NCBI GenBank assembly: GCA_018340805.1
Contig: JACMZG010001870.1
Span: 49,661,115-49,725,114 of the forward strand
DNA: 64,000 nucleotides
DNA from: Microvelia longipes
Lineage: Eukaryota > Arthropoda > Insecta > Hemiptera > Veliidae
Reading direction: 5' to 3'
Positions within the stretch are counted from its first letter, which is position 1, and each line of letters begins with the position of its first letter. The notes under the pieces are model-generated. The model had not been told where the DNA came from. It made no database searches and worked only from the letters and a program-made list of their open reading frames with translations. Positions 33,228 to 43,339 of this stretch are shown piece by piece. The position numbers were made by a program, and so were the translations under genes.

Positions 33228-34204
33228 CAGACAGTGGAGTGCGCGCAATGCACTTGCAGGGGGGGGGGGAGGGGAGGGGGTGAATATGAATAAATAGTTT
33301 TTGTCATTTAAAAAAAAAATATAATTATTGCTGCATTATTTAAATTACACCAGCAAGTATTAAATCATACTTTCATCCAAGCTCATATTTGAAACACATA
33401 AGTATCAATTTAAAAATTTATTTAACCAACAACAAATTAATATTAAAATGTTGAATTAAAAGATTTCCTTTCTTGGGGGGGAAAAAATCGAGCAAGTCAA
33501 GTAAAAACCAAAATATAACGGCTAAAATATTTCCTTCAAATCTCTGAATTAACTAAAATTTCCAAGATTTTTAGGGTTTTGAATAATTCAGGATTTAATT
33601 GGTAGAAATAAGTTTTTTAGGAAAACTGAGAAAACTCCTAAAGCCTGAAGGGCGGTACGGTACGTCTTAAGAAGCATTAAATCCTGTGAGAAGCGGCTCT
33701 AACGCGGTGAATTAATGCGAGGAGGATACGAGACTTGATATAAACATAACAATAACAAACTCTTACCTTGAGCAAATATTGTGCAAGAAAAACTTTGCCT
33801 CAACAAATAACCTCACCGCTTTTAATCTTTTTCTATCTCACTAAATATCTTTCTTAGGTTTCCTTTTTTAAGCAGAAAAATATGAATAAGTATTAGCTTG
33901 GGGGGGGGGGGGGGGGGGTTAGCAGATGAAAATATTTACATTGCTACAGATTTCCCGCTAGTGAAAGTCATATCTATAGTAATACTACCGTACTAAGAAA
34001 AAAATTAAGTTGAAAATTCAAAATGGTTGTTATATAAAAATTTAATCAATTCTTTCATTCATAGTACTCTGTCTAAAAAATACCTGAACCTGAACAGTAC
34101 GTTTAGTTCAGTGGAACCGTCCACCGTTTACCTGTGCCTTAACAGTTCATCCACACAAATCTCTCCATACAAAAATTCAGTGGAGTTGTTGAGCCTCTAT
34201 CTGT
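32276..34204. other. Unassigned AT-rich DNA with simple repeats
   Basis: Contains (TA)n at 33150-33226, G-runs at 33259-33290 and 33899-33919, and otherwise no recognisable feature or coding block. Confidence 0.45.
33150..33226. repeat. (TA)n microsatellite
   Basis: About 76 bp of pure TA, followed shortly by a G-rich run. Confidence 0.97.
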
Positions 34205-34470
34205 ACCCCAGCTGTTAATCCACAAATCACTCCATACTCAAATTCTCTAAAGCTGTTGGCATTAATCTGTACCAAGAAAGTTGATCCACAAATCTATCCA
34301 TGCACAAATTCTCTAAAGCTGTTAGGCATTGATCTGTACCTAGGAAGTTGATCCACAAGTCGCTCCATACACAAATTCTCTAAAGCTGTTGGGCATTGAT
34401 CTGTACCTAGGAAGTTGATCCACAAATCTCTCCATACACAAATTTTCTAAAGCTGTTGGGCATTGATCTG
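34205..34470. repeat. 67-bp minisatellite
   Basis: Four units with period 67 (GTTGATCCACAAATCTCTCC ... CTAAAGCTGTTGGGCATTGA ... ), divergence increasing toward the left edge; related but more diverged units extend back to about 34080. Confidence 0.9.
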
Positions 34471-34499
34471 TATCTGATATATATATATATATATATAAT

Positions 34500-34545
<46 letters not shown>
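34470..34545. repeat. (TA)n microsatellite
   Basis: Interrupted TA tract directly after the 67-bp array. Confidence 0.95.
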
Positions 34546-34546
<1 letters not shown>

Positions 34547-34914
34547 TGTAGACTCTGGCGAGGGGAGCGTTTGTGGCATACTAAGTGAACCTATATTTGA
34601 TATGCACTTATGTTTCCAAGAATAAGATATTATTTTTAGTATTAGTTAAGTAAATATATGTTTTGTTGGGTATCATGCATATCAACATATTTCCCGGGGA
34701 AACTAGGAAAATGTAATTTTCATTCACTAGCCTCAGGGCAGTGTTATTTAATTTAGTTTTTTTGTCTTGTTCCATTCTTCAGTGACTCAAGTCATCATAT
34801 TATCATAAATATGTTGTAGGACCGAAAACATCAACTTAATTGAAAATGTTTTCGACAGGTACCAAGAAATAGGAAAAATCATTTTTTCAGTTTTTTGTGG
34901 GATATTAATTCTCT

Positions 34915-34963
34915 TTTACTTTTCCTCGAAACATACCGTAGGTATATTAAGTAGGAAAAGTAT

Positions 34964-35017
<54 letters not shown>

Positions 35018-35043
35018 ATATATATATATATATATATTATATA

Positions 35044-35096
<53 letters not shown>

Positions 35097-35205
35097 ACAC
35101 AAAAACATTTTAATCCGAGATTTCTGCTGACTTATTAGTTTCAAGTGTTTTTAAGACCTCCTTAGTGGTTTTTACAAAGTTACTTGACTGTGTGTGTGGT
35201 TAAGA
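34915..35205 (+). repeat. Repeat R1, 5' part with (TA)n insertion
   Basis: The R1 start ('taccgtaggtatatt', 'aggaaaagtat') is followed by a 130-bp (TA)n tract (34963-35093), then 'aacattttaatccgag', 'ttttaagacctccttagtgg' and TGTGTGTGTGG. The family resumes at 35621 after an insertion. Confidence 0.75.
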
Positions 35206-35620
35206 AATGCGCAAGGAGAATTTAATAAATAGCCGCGATGTTGTTTATACGCCGCGATCAAAAGGGCAACCACGCTGATCATCTATGTGAAGGAAGACAA
35301 CAGTTGCCGCCCGCTAGTGTGCGTTAGAGTTCCTCGCTATACGGAACGCTGTATACCTCTAGCCGCCGCTCTCACATGCAACCGCCAAATATCTACACCC
35401 GCCATATTACACTAAACAGGTACCGCAAGTTTCTACACATTCTCTTATCTAATAACCGCTATACCCCCTTCCCTTTATACTTTATTTACTGTTCTCTAAC
35501 ATTTATGTGTCCATTTAGATACCCAATAGAATCAGCATTTTACACTTATTTTGGTAGAGCTTTACTTGGCCCATATTGCTGGGTTAAATAGCCACCAGTG
35601 TGTGTGTGTGTGGGTGATCA
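35206..35620. mobile_element. Insertion of unknown type inside R1 (about 410 bp)
   Basis: R1 is cleanly interrupted in its TG-rich stretch: the left flank ends TGTGTGTGG and the right flank restarts GTGTGTGTGTGTGTGGG. The inserted sequence is much richer in GC than R1 (GCCGCGATG, 'gttgccgcccgctagtgtgcg', 'ctagccgccgctctcac'). It has no clear terminal inverted repeats and no recognised ORF; a 71-codon frame at 35376-35591 is unremarkable. Any target duplication is hidden in the TG repeat. Confidence 0.45.
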
Positions 35621-35700
35621 ACATAGCTCTCATTGTATTTATGCTAAGGAGTTGAAACTTAGTACAAAAATCAATCATTACTTCTAGTTGTGCTATTTTG
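35621..35700 (+). repeat. Repeat R1, continuation
   Basis: 'attgtatttatgctaaggag', 'cttagtacaaaaatcaatc', 'tctagttgtgctatt': the internal R1 segment that should follow the TG stretch of 34915-35205. Confidence 0.75.
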
Positions 35701-36046
35701 ACCTTATCTCTATAACTATTGACCGTTGACTTTACCTTCGAACCGTTTTATCGCTCACCTTATATCTGAACCGCCACACCGCTGACTTTCCTTCAAACAA
35801 TTCTGACGGCTGATTGTACCTCTGATCCAGAGAGGTCCAGGAATCGCTGCCGGCATCATGCTCTAAAATATTATTACTTATAGACCAAGAGCCCAGGGGT
35901 GTTTTGTTAATAAAAAGTGTAATGGCTTGAACCGGTCTCAATTTTTCGTAAATACCTTCCTGAACAAGGATCTGCAATTCTGCCGACTCGTATCGGATGG
36001 GTGTCCCAGGCAGAACGCACTTTAGGGGTCAAATTTACCACCCCAG

Positions 36047-36394
36047 TGTAACAGATCTGGAGAATGGGGATAAACAAGCCCCTCCTACAATCTGATATAT
36101 GAAAAATTAATTAAATTTGAGATAAGACATCACTTGCTGCCCAGACGTGGGACTGGTCAGATGTTAGGGTTTTGTCTATTTTTCAGTCACCGGACAATAG
36201 GTAATGTTGACCATATTTGTGTTTTCATATTATTGTAATTATATTCTTTTACAATTATATTTTTTTAATTACTACATAAATACTGTTATTAGTAATATAT
36301 CTATAGTTTTTGGTTTATATCATTTTGTTATTTTCCATCCTAATATGCCTTGTTTGGTTCCTTATATTACAACCACACAAAAGTGGCTGTAACA
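36047..36394 (+). repeat. 5' LTR (348 bp)
   Basis: Starts TGTAACAGATCTGG and ends GTGGCTGTAACA. The terminal TGTAACA is shared by both ends in direct orientation, with TG...CA termini as expected for integrase-processed LTRs. It is AT-rich in its second half. Confidence 0.93.
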
Positions 36395-36416
36395 AATTGG
36401 TGGAGGCGCCGGGTAA
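36395..36416 (+). promoter_or_regulatory. Candidate primer-binding site
   Basis: TGGTGGAGGCGCCGGG begins 3 nt after the LTR, the place and GC-richness expected for tRNA priming. The complementary tRNA is not identified from memory. Confidence 0.6.
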
Positions 36417-37034
36417 GGCATTTTTGGAAAAATATTATTTTATTAAATCAAAAGAAATAGATATTTACGTAATTAAAATAAATGTGATTTGTAGGAAAAT
36501 TATAACTTGTTTTATATGATATATTTTTCTTCTACAAGAGGTCAAAGTATATTGTTGTATACAGTTTAAATGTATTGTTTATGTGATCAAATAATAATTT
36601 TATTATTTTACCTCATAAAATATCCCTCTAATATTATTTCAATAATCGATATATTTTTACAGTGTAAAATAAATCGATTTTTTTTATTCAAATTTTGACA
36701 TCGATATTTTATTTTACAAATATATCGATACTACATTTCAAAATTTAAATCGATACTTTATTTAAAAATAAATCGATATTAACCTTTTTAATATTGATAT
36801 TTTCTTAACAGTTAATTGATTTACTGATATATGTCCTTACTTATTAAAACCAAATAAAGTTTTTATTTTATGATAAAATTATTATTGCCCATACTGTTTA
36901 ATACCTATTTTAAAATTATAAATATAGAATAGGTAAATTAAATGATAAAAATAAATTTAGCTTCATGTATGTATTTTAATATTTTTAAAATACTTTTAAT
37001 CATCCTATTTATTTATTGTCACCATTTTATAACA
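36395..37034. other. Retrotransposon leader, AT-rich
   Basis: 640 bp of untranslated leader with repeated 'atcgat' segments between 36640 and 36780. No ORF besides an in-frame AT-rich extension of gag. Confidence 0.6.
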
Positions 37035-38450
37035 ATGTCGAGCAGTGAAGAAGAAAACAATACCTTACTAGAACCTGACAATCTGATAAATTTCCAGGAT
37101 GAGGCAAGTCCTGAGGCTGCAACTAGCTATACAGACTGTGGCCTGGGATGGATTTATTACATGAATAAGGACAACTTGTCCAACTACTGTGCCAAATATA
37201 ATATCGGCATTGATTTTGCCAATAATGTACAGACTATAAGAAGCGAACTAAAATCTTATTTAAAACAAATGTCCGATAAATCTTCCACTACTGCCCACTC
37301 ATCTAAAAAGCCTCAAGTTACTGTGAGTACTGTAAAGGAAGGTACTGGTAGTGCTAGTGCTGGTACTTCTAAAACAACCATTATTCAATCTCAAGTACAT
37401 ATGTATAATCCTCCCGTTTTTAGTGGAACTGAAGACAAGCACACTGTAGTTGAATTCATGAGAGCTTTTAAGCGTGTGGCAAAAATAAATAAATGGGATG
37501 ACGAAAAGTGTTGTGAAGTGATTCCTTTGTATTTACAAGGCAGTGCATCTAGATTTTATAATAATTATGAGTATAAACATAAAGATAACCTTACATGGGA
37601 CGCATTGTGCACTGAGTTAATAAAAACATTTACTCCAGTCGAGTTAACGCGTAAATTGCAATTAGAGCTAAATAATATTAAACAGAAACCTGAACAATCC
37701 CCCCTAGATTTTGTCACTCAGGTCGAAAATTTGTGTTTAACCATTGATTCTAATATGAAAGAAGGAACTATAATAGACCATATATTTCGTGGTATAGATC
37801 CTGATGTCTTGAATAGTATTCTAAGCTATAATGATAATTCAAAATTAACAGAGGTTATAGAAAATATAAAGCGTTATGAGTCAAATCAATTTATAATAAA
37901 ATCTCGTAAATCAAATAGTGTTAACTTATTAAAAGAGGATTCTAAACCCTCTACAAGTAGCAGTCCGGATATCAATAGTCATGCTAATAATCCTTTAAAA
38001 CAGCAAATTGAGAGCCTTACCGTTGCTATTCAAAATTTGACCTCCCAGTCTAAACCTAAAAATAACGAAAATAAAAATAAACTTAATAAACTTAATAATA
38101 ATAGTAGTGATCAATTTATAAATAGAAATAATTTTAAACCTAATTACAATTATCCTCCAGCTCTGATGAAAAGTTATTATTATCAATCACCTAGGCATTG
38201 CCCTCCTCAAAGATTTAATTTTAATAAACCTTTTAATAATAATTATTATCAAGCTTATAGGAATGCTAATAATTTTAATAGACCCCAAACACCCTTTAAT
38301 AATAATAAAAATAAAACTTGCGAATTCTGTTTGATACCAGGTCATGATTTAGCATCTTGCCGAAAATTGCGAAATTGCAGTAAATGTAAAAGCAAATCGC
38401 ACTACACTATTAACTGCCCTATAACCAATAACAAGCCAAAAAACCAATAA
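37035..38450 (+). CDS. gag: Gag polyprotein of a Ty3-type retrotransposon
   Basis: 471 aa from the ATG at 37035, chosen over an in-frame ATG at 36942 because it has an AACAATG context and the extra 31 residues are AT-driven hydrophobic sequence. The acidic N-terminus (SSSEEENNTLLEPDN) is followed near residues 43-75 by an SAP-like 'LSNYCAKYNI...TIRSELKSYL' helix pair. The capsid-type Retrotrans_gag domain lies at about 125-290 (YNPPVFSG, then a WD segment, LYLQGSASRFYNN, 'LTWDALCTELIKTF', 'QSPLDFVTQVENL', ending near 'IENIKRYE'). An Asn/Lys/Pro-rich linker follows, then two CX2CX4HX4C zinc knuckles at about 429-442 and 448-461. The knuckles bind RNA and the capsid domain assembles the particle. 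The frame is uninterrupted, and the stop directly follows a frameshift signal. Confidence 0.9.
   Translation: MSSSEEENNTLLEPDNLINFQDEASPEAATSYTDCGLGWIYYMNKDNLSNYCAKYNIGIDFANNVQTIRSELKSYLKQMSDKSSTTAHSSKKPQVTVSTVKEGTGSASAGTSKTTIIQSQVHMYNPPVFSGTEDKHTVVEFMRAFKRVAKINKWDDEKCCEVIPLYLQGSASRFYNNYEYKHKDNLTWDALCTELIKTFTPVELTRKLQLELNNIKQKPEQSPLDFVTQVENLCLTIDSNMKEGTIIDHIFRGIDPDVLNSILSYNDNSKLTEVIENIKRYESNQFIIKSRKSNSVNLLKEDSKPSTSSSPDINSHANNPLKQQIESLTVAIQNLTSQSKPKNNENKNKLNKLNNNSSDQFINRNNFKPNYNYPPALMKSYYYQSPRHCPPQRFNFNKPFNNNYYQAYRNANNFNRPQTPFNNNKNKTCEFCLIPGHDLASCRKLRNCSKCKSKSHYTINCPITNNKPKNQ
38438..38444 (+). promoter_or_regulatory. -1 ribosomal frameshift heptamer A AAA AAC
   Basis: The heptamer sits in the correct phase (X XXY YYZ) relative to gag, six bases before the gag TAA. 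After slipping one base back, translation continues in an open frame into the pol leader (38444-38632). This is the standard gag-pol arrangement of many retroelements. Confidence 0.75.
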
Positions 38451-38632
38451 ACTCAGGGCATCGAAATAGAGGGAATGACGTTGTCCTGAGTGATAGTACT
38501 GTTCCTAATCCTAATTATCCCTCAGATGAGCATTTAGATCATATGAAATTCACTGAAAAATATTTTAATATAAATCCCAATAAAAACACAAATATGGTCA
38601 ACATTACCTATTGTCCGGTGACTGAAAAATAG
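38444..38632 (+). pseudogene. pol: Truncated pol leader in the -1 frame
   Basis: About 46 codons of genuine pol leader (PINSGHRNRGNDVVLSD..., rich in Asn/Pro/Asp) run from the slip site to about 38582. Then the reversed LTR begins and the frame ends within it at 38630-38632. No protease DTG or reverse-transcriptase motif is present. The break is a junction with inverted LTR sequence, not a point mutation. Confidence 0.7.
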
Positions 38633-38761
38633 ACAAAACCCTAACATCTGACCAGTCCCACGTCTGGGCAGCAAGTGATGTCTTATCTCAAATTTAATTA
38701 ATTTTTCATATATCAGATTGTAGGAGGGGCTTGTTTATCCCCATTCTCCAGATCTGTTACA
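38583..38761 (-). repeat. Inverted partial LTR (179 bp)
   Basis: Reverse complement of the first 179 bp of the LTR, ending exactly at the TGTTACA terminus. It is separated from the 3' LTR by a 16-bp spacer (CCCGGGACCTCCTGCA). On the minus strand this spacer reads purine-rich AGGAGGTCCCGGG just before the LTR start, resembling a polypurine tract. Confidence 0.88.
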
Positions 38762-38777
38762 CCCGGGACCTCCTGCA

Positions 38778-39122
38778 TGTAACAGATCTGGAGAATGGGG
38801 ATAAACAAGCCCCTCCTACAATCTGATATATGAAAAATTAATTAAATTTGAGATAAGACATCACTTGCTGCCCAGACGTGGGACTGGTCAGATGTTAGGG
38901 TTTTGTCTATTTTTCAGTCACCGGACAATAGGTAATGTTGACCATATTTGTGTTTTCATATTATTGTAATTATATTCTTTTACAATTATATTTTTTAATT
39001 ACTACATAAACTGTTATTAGTAATATATCTATAGTTTTTGGTTTATATCATTTTGTTATTTTCCATCCTAATATGCCTTGTTTGGTTCCTTATATTACAA
39101 CTACATCAAAGTGGCTGTAACA
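38778..39122 (+). repeat. 3' LTR (345 bp)
   Basis: Near-identical to the 5' LTR. Together with 38583-38761 it forms a hairpin with arms of about 179 bp. Confidence 0.93.
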
Positions 39123-39527
39123 CCAGTTAAAAAAAAGGTAATGGCTGGAAAACGGGTTTAATTTTCGTAATAACTTCTGAACAAGGATCTGCAATTCTGC
39201 CGACTCGTATCGGATGGGTGTCCCAGGCAGAACGCACTTTAGGGGTCAAATTTACCACCCAAGTTAAAAAAAAGTGTAATGGCTGGAAACGGGTTTAATT
39301 TTTCGTAAATACCTTCCTGAACAAGGATCTGCAATTCTGCAGACTCATATCGGATGGGCGTCCCAGGCAGAACCTTTGACCCCTAAAGTGCGTTCTGCCT
39401 GGGACACCCATCCGATACGAGTCGGCAGAATTGCAGATCCTTGTTCAGGAAGGTTTTTACGAAAAATTGAGACCGGTTCCAGCCATTACACTTTTTATTA
39501 ACAAAACACCCCTGGGCTCTTGGTCTA

Positions 39528-41735
39528 TTATTTTGATATCAAATATTTCGAAAAAAATTGTAGATATTTAAAACAGCACAATGATTAACTCTCCTCCGAA
39601 GCGTTTTCCGCAGGGGTATGTATTTCTGATCTGCAAACGGCGATTTCAAATAATAATTTTCCAGAACTAAAATAAATATCAAAAGTTTATCCCTCCTATA
39701 TAAATTTATAATTTTCTATTAAAGGCTTATGTTTATGAAAACTGGAAGGGTTCAGAGTTTTCAGTACCTTCAGGCTATTTTCATCTATTAACTGGACTTG
39801 ATAAAACAATATTACTTCTCCAACTCCAACACAATTGTTTCAAAAACATAATTTTATTTATTAATTTAAATTAATTTTCTGCCTTATAAATTATTAGAAG
39901 TGTAAACTTACTTAAAAGTATTTGTTAAATTAAGTTATTCCAAGTTGAAATAACTTAAATATTTATCCATTTTACCTCAGAAAATTGAGTTGACGGTTTT
40001 TTTCTCGAAAAGAAATTTAAAAAATTAAATAATTAAAAAAGAAAAAGGAAATCGTTTAAAAAAATAAAATCGTTGTAGCAAGTTATTAAAATGAAAATTC
40101 CAAAAAATGTTCCTATTGAAAACAATTCATAAAAATTTTAAATGAATTTAAATATGTTTAAATTTGCAGTGCAAGAATACTTTTAAAGTTTTATGAAGTA
40201 ATTATTTAAGAAAAATTAAATAAATAATTAATTAATTAAATAGCATTCCCTTCTTTAAAAGTCTTAAGTTACAATAAATTGGCTAAATTATTTAAATTTG
40301 CGATTTTTCTTATAAGTTTTGTTATACTTTTTTACAGTGAACCTTTTCGTATTTTATTAAGTTTGAAATTTAATTTATTATTATCTTTTCATTTTTATAC
40401 TCTTTGTAAAATATTTTTATTATCTCAAATAAATTAAGAAATGATTTGGAAGAGGAAAATGAAAAATTATAATTCTAGGAGAAAAATGGAAATTTATTAT
40501 TTCTGGTATTTTTTAGTCGACCCTTTTGAGTGAAAAATATCTTGAAAAATTAACTTGAATTTTTAAGTTATTTTTAGTGGAAAAAATGACGCGATTAACA
40601 TACTTGTCCTTTTAATTTTCTGAATACTTTTGCAAATACATAAATAATTTAAATTGTAGCATACTTTCTGCAATAAAGAACCGTGAAAAACTTGCGACTG
40701 TTGATAAAGGAATCTACGGACATTCTTTAAACTCCATAAAAAGAAAATGGATTCGAAAATATTTTAAATGTACGTCAAACATTAATGTAATATTTTGTAA
40801 AAGAAAAGTGATACAGTACTATAATTTTAAAATACATTAATTAAATTTTCTTAATTCAACTTCTAACGATAGGTAACATTTTAACATTAAGCGTTTGAAG
40901 GTAAATTTGTTTGTAAATTTTAATGTAAATATTTTCTATAAGATTTCCATTTTACATAAAAGTTCTTCTTTTCCCAGAATTTTCATTTTATTTTTTGAAT
41001 TTTTTACTTTTCGCCATCTTGAAAAATTTGTATCCCTTCTTCCCCCCTCGAGTTTTCATTCCGTTACCTTTTGAATTTTCATTAAAATAATATATTATTC
41101 CGTTTCATGATGAGGGAAATTTATTAAAAATTTTTCACCTATAAATCTTTCAGCATGGAGTTAGTAGGAGAGGGAAAAATGTAAAATATACATTTTCTTC
41201 ACTTTTCCGACTCTGCTGAATTTATTTTTTTCCTTTTTACGTTCGTTACTCAGGATATTTACATTTATCTTAGTGTTTTTAATTTTTGTTGAAGGAATGA
41301 ATATTAAACAGAAAGCATGGTTCAAGTGTACTTGATTGCTAATAAATTTTAAAACAGCATTCATTAAACATTTTCAAGGAATTTATTAAAAACACCTTGG
41401 AGCTAAATAATTTACTAAACGTAATACGCTTCCAACAGGAAACTTACTGGGTTATTTTGCGCATAAACTAATTAACTATTTTGTAGTAAGATCTTACAAA
41501 TTACACCTACAATAATCAAGTTACAGATGACAGAAAGCAGGCAATAAATAACAAAATCTATCCCTAAATTTATTGTCACCGTGTTGTACAAAACTGGTAG
41601 TACAAGAGAAATCCGTCCAAATAATCCCTATGAAAATGCTTCTTGCTTTATTCAAGGTAAGTCAGGGTAAGTCATAGACTTGGCTAAAAGAAAGCATTTT
41701 TTATTATTTTTAGTACTAGCCTCTATTGTTTTATG
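39528..41735. other. AT-rich DNA, no gene or repeat recognised
   Basis: About 2.2 kb of low-GC sequence with many A and T runs. The longest frames (for example 41161-41364 minus) have no recognisable motif. Confidence 0.45.
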
Positions 41736-42136
41736 CTTATTATTTTTGGGACACTAGATGGGACGGAATAAAATTCAAACAAATTACTTCATCAAAACGA
41801 TATTTCGCCTTTATTAGGAATCACAAGGCATATTCATGTTTCAAAGAATACATATATACATAATTAGTACGTTACATACATACATTACATATATACATAG
41901 TATGTACATAGTACATTAGTACGTTACACATATACATAGTTATGTCAGAACTATTCTAAAGAAATTATTATTTTATATTATAGTCTTCCACCATAAAAGT
42001 TAAAAATTCTTCCATATTAATGAGGGGGCCATTTAATAAGATTTGTATTCCTAATTGATATTGCTCTTTCTTCATAGTAACTGTGATTTTTGCTTTGTCA
42101 GCTCTACGTCCCATCTAGTGTCCGAAAAATAATAAG
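41736..42136. mobile_element. TIR element, about 400 bp, unknown superfamily
   Basis: 30-bp terminal inverted repeats match at 29 of 30 positions (CTTATTATTTTTGGGACACT... at the left; the inverse of CTTATTATTTTTCGGACACT... at the right, both with AGATGGGACG inside). The interior has short 'tacatacatacattacat' repeats and no ORF. No target duplication stands out. Confidence 0.75.
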
Positions 42137-43034
42137 AAGAAAATATTTAGTAAGGTAGTCAAACGTCTGGATGGACTTAATCGCTAATCTTTTCTTAGGA
42201 CCGTCAGGATATTTGCTTAAGTATACGTATTATAATAAAAAATATTAAATTCCTGGGTGGTTTTCCTCAAAACTTGCAGATAAGGTAGATAAGTGACCTA
42301 CTTAGCCTCATCTAATAGAGAATTTGCACAATTTTTTTTATTGCATTATCTTTAAGTACGTCGTATAAAAGAACACCCAGTAAAATATTATAATGAAAAA
42401 AAAACTTATACTTTTGATGATGCAGCAAAATAACCAAAAATATATTTAAACATGTTTTTTGGCGGGAAAACGGCCTCGACTGCTTGTGTGACGTCAGACA
42501 TAAGAATACCGCCGTGTAGAACAATATTCACTAGAAAAACACTCATAAGAGTTTATTCTATACTGTCAACAAGATGATATTGACAGCTGTAGTCATCACG
42601 TTCCTTAGGCATTTTATTACCTGGAACACGGAATAGTTTTGTTTCAGTCTTCTTGTTACATTCTATTAAACTGTCAGCAACTGTGGACCTTACGATATTT
42701 CTAACTAAAACTCTCATTTGTTGTTAAACGACCCAACCTTTAGAACGTTCCGTTTTCACCCCACTCTCTCACCCATTACCCTCTTCTCTTCTTTAAATGC
42801 TTATTTCGACTATTCAAAATTAAATAAAAATTTTTTTTACAGCTTAATATATTTTTTAAACACATTTAATCATTTTATGAGCAAAACAATTTTTGTTGGA
42901 AAAATGCAAATACTCTATTATAATTATTTATTTTCCTTTGGCAATATATTCATTTTATTTATTTCATACATTTTTCGACTTGAAAATGGTGATTAAGATG
43001 GTTCCAACCATTGTTAATGGGAGCTTCTTGTAAA
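42137..43034. other. Unassigned DNA
   Basis: A 92-codon Phe/Leu-rich open frame at 42718-42996 is AT-driven. No motif or repeat recognised. Confidence 0.4.
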
Positions 43035-43290
43035 AAATTCCTTTCTCTAAATAAACCTGGGCTTAGCCAAAATTTAGAACCCTCAATTGTAGCTTATACA
43101 CAACACATACATATGTTTCTGCCTTATCTTCGCTATCTTCGATAGCGAGGAAGCTTAATCTGGCAGTAAAGTGTTTAGTACTACCAGTAAAACTTATATT
43201 AAAGTCTCTTCTGTGTATTAGACCTAAAAATGCCTGCACTGGGACTCAACATAAGGTAGAACACTATCTTTTATCTAAGTTGATTAGTTG
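43035..43290 (+). mobile_element. SINE S1, 5'-truncated copy
   Basis: Matches the 3' half of 14470-14998 ('cctgggcttagccaaaatttag', 'accctcaattgtag', 'tatgtttctgcctta', 'agtctcttctgtgtattag', 'gtagaacactatctt'). The tRNA head is missing, as usual for truncated retroposons. Confidence 0.75.
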
Positions 43291-43339
43291 ATTGAAGATC
43301 ATATCGTTGACCCTACAAAGAGTATGATATTCGTCAGTT

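Larger units (their letters stand above)
36047..39122 (+). mobile_element. Ty3-type LTR retrotransposon, gag-only, with inverted LTR
   Basis: Two direct LTRs (36047-36394 and 38778-39122) begin TGTAACA and end TGTAACA, flanked by a 4-bp duplication CCAG (36043-36046, 39123-39126). Between them are a primer-binding-site candidate, a 640-bp AT-rich leader, an intact gag, a -1 frameshift signal and only the first codons of pol. Protease, reverse transcriptase, RNase H and integrase are absent; in their place is a reversed LTR fragment (38583-38761). The two LTRs differ by only a handful of changes (three substitutions near the 3' end, a 1-nt and a 2-3-nt indel), so insertion was recent. Movement would have needed proteins from another copy, unless pol was lost after insertion. 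Confidence 0.9.
35881..39527. mobile_element. Foldback element, complete, interrupted by an LTR retrotransposon
   Basis: Same family as 1-633. The left end TAGACCAAGAGCCCAGGGGT (35881) and the right end, its inverse finishing GGGCTCTTGGTCTA (39527), are flanked by TTA on both sides (35878-35880, 39528-39530). A TA duplication with ends starting GACC is equally consistent, so PIF/Harbinger or Tc1/mariner-like mobilisation cannot be told apart. Without the nested retrotransposon and its CCAG duplication the element is about 570 bp of 140-bp units and a palindromic centre (39320-39450). No transposase. Confidence 0.82.

Noticed and set aside
36047..39122. An infectious or env-bearing endogenous retrovirus
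   Set aside because: Only gag and a pol stub are present; there is no envelope or enzymatic domain.
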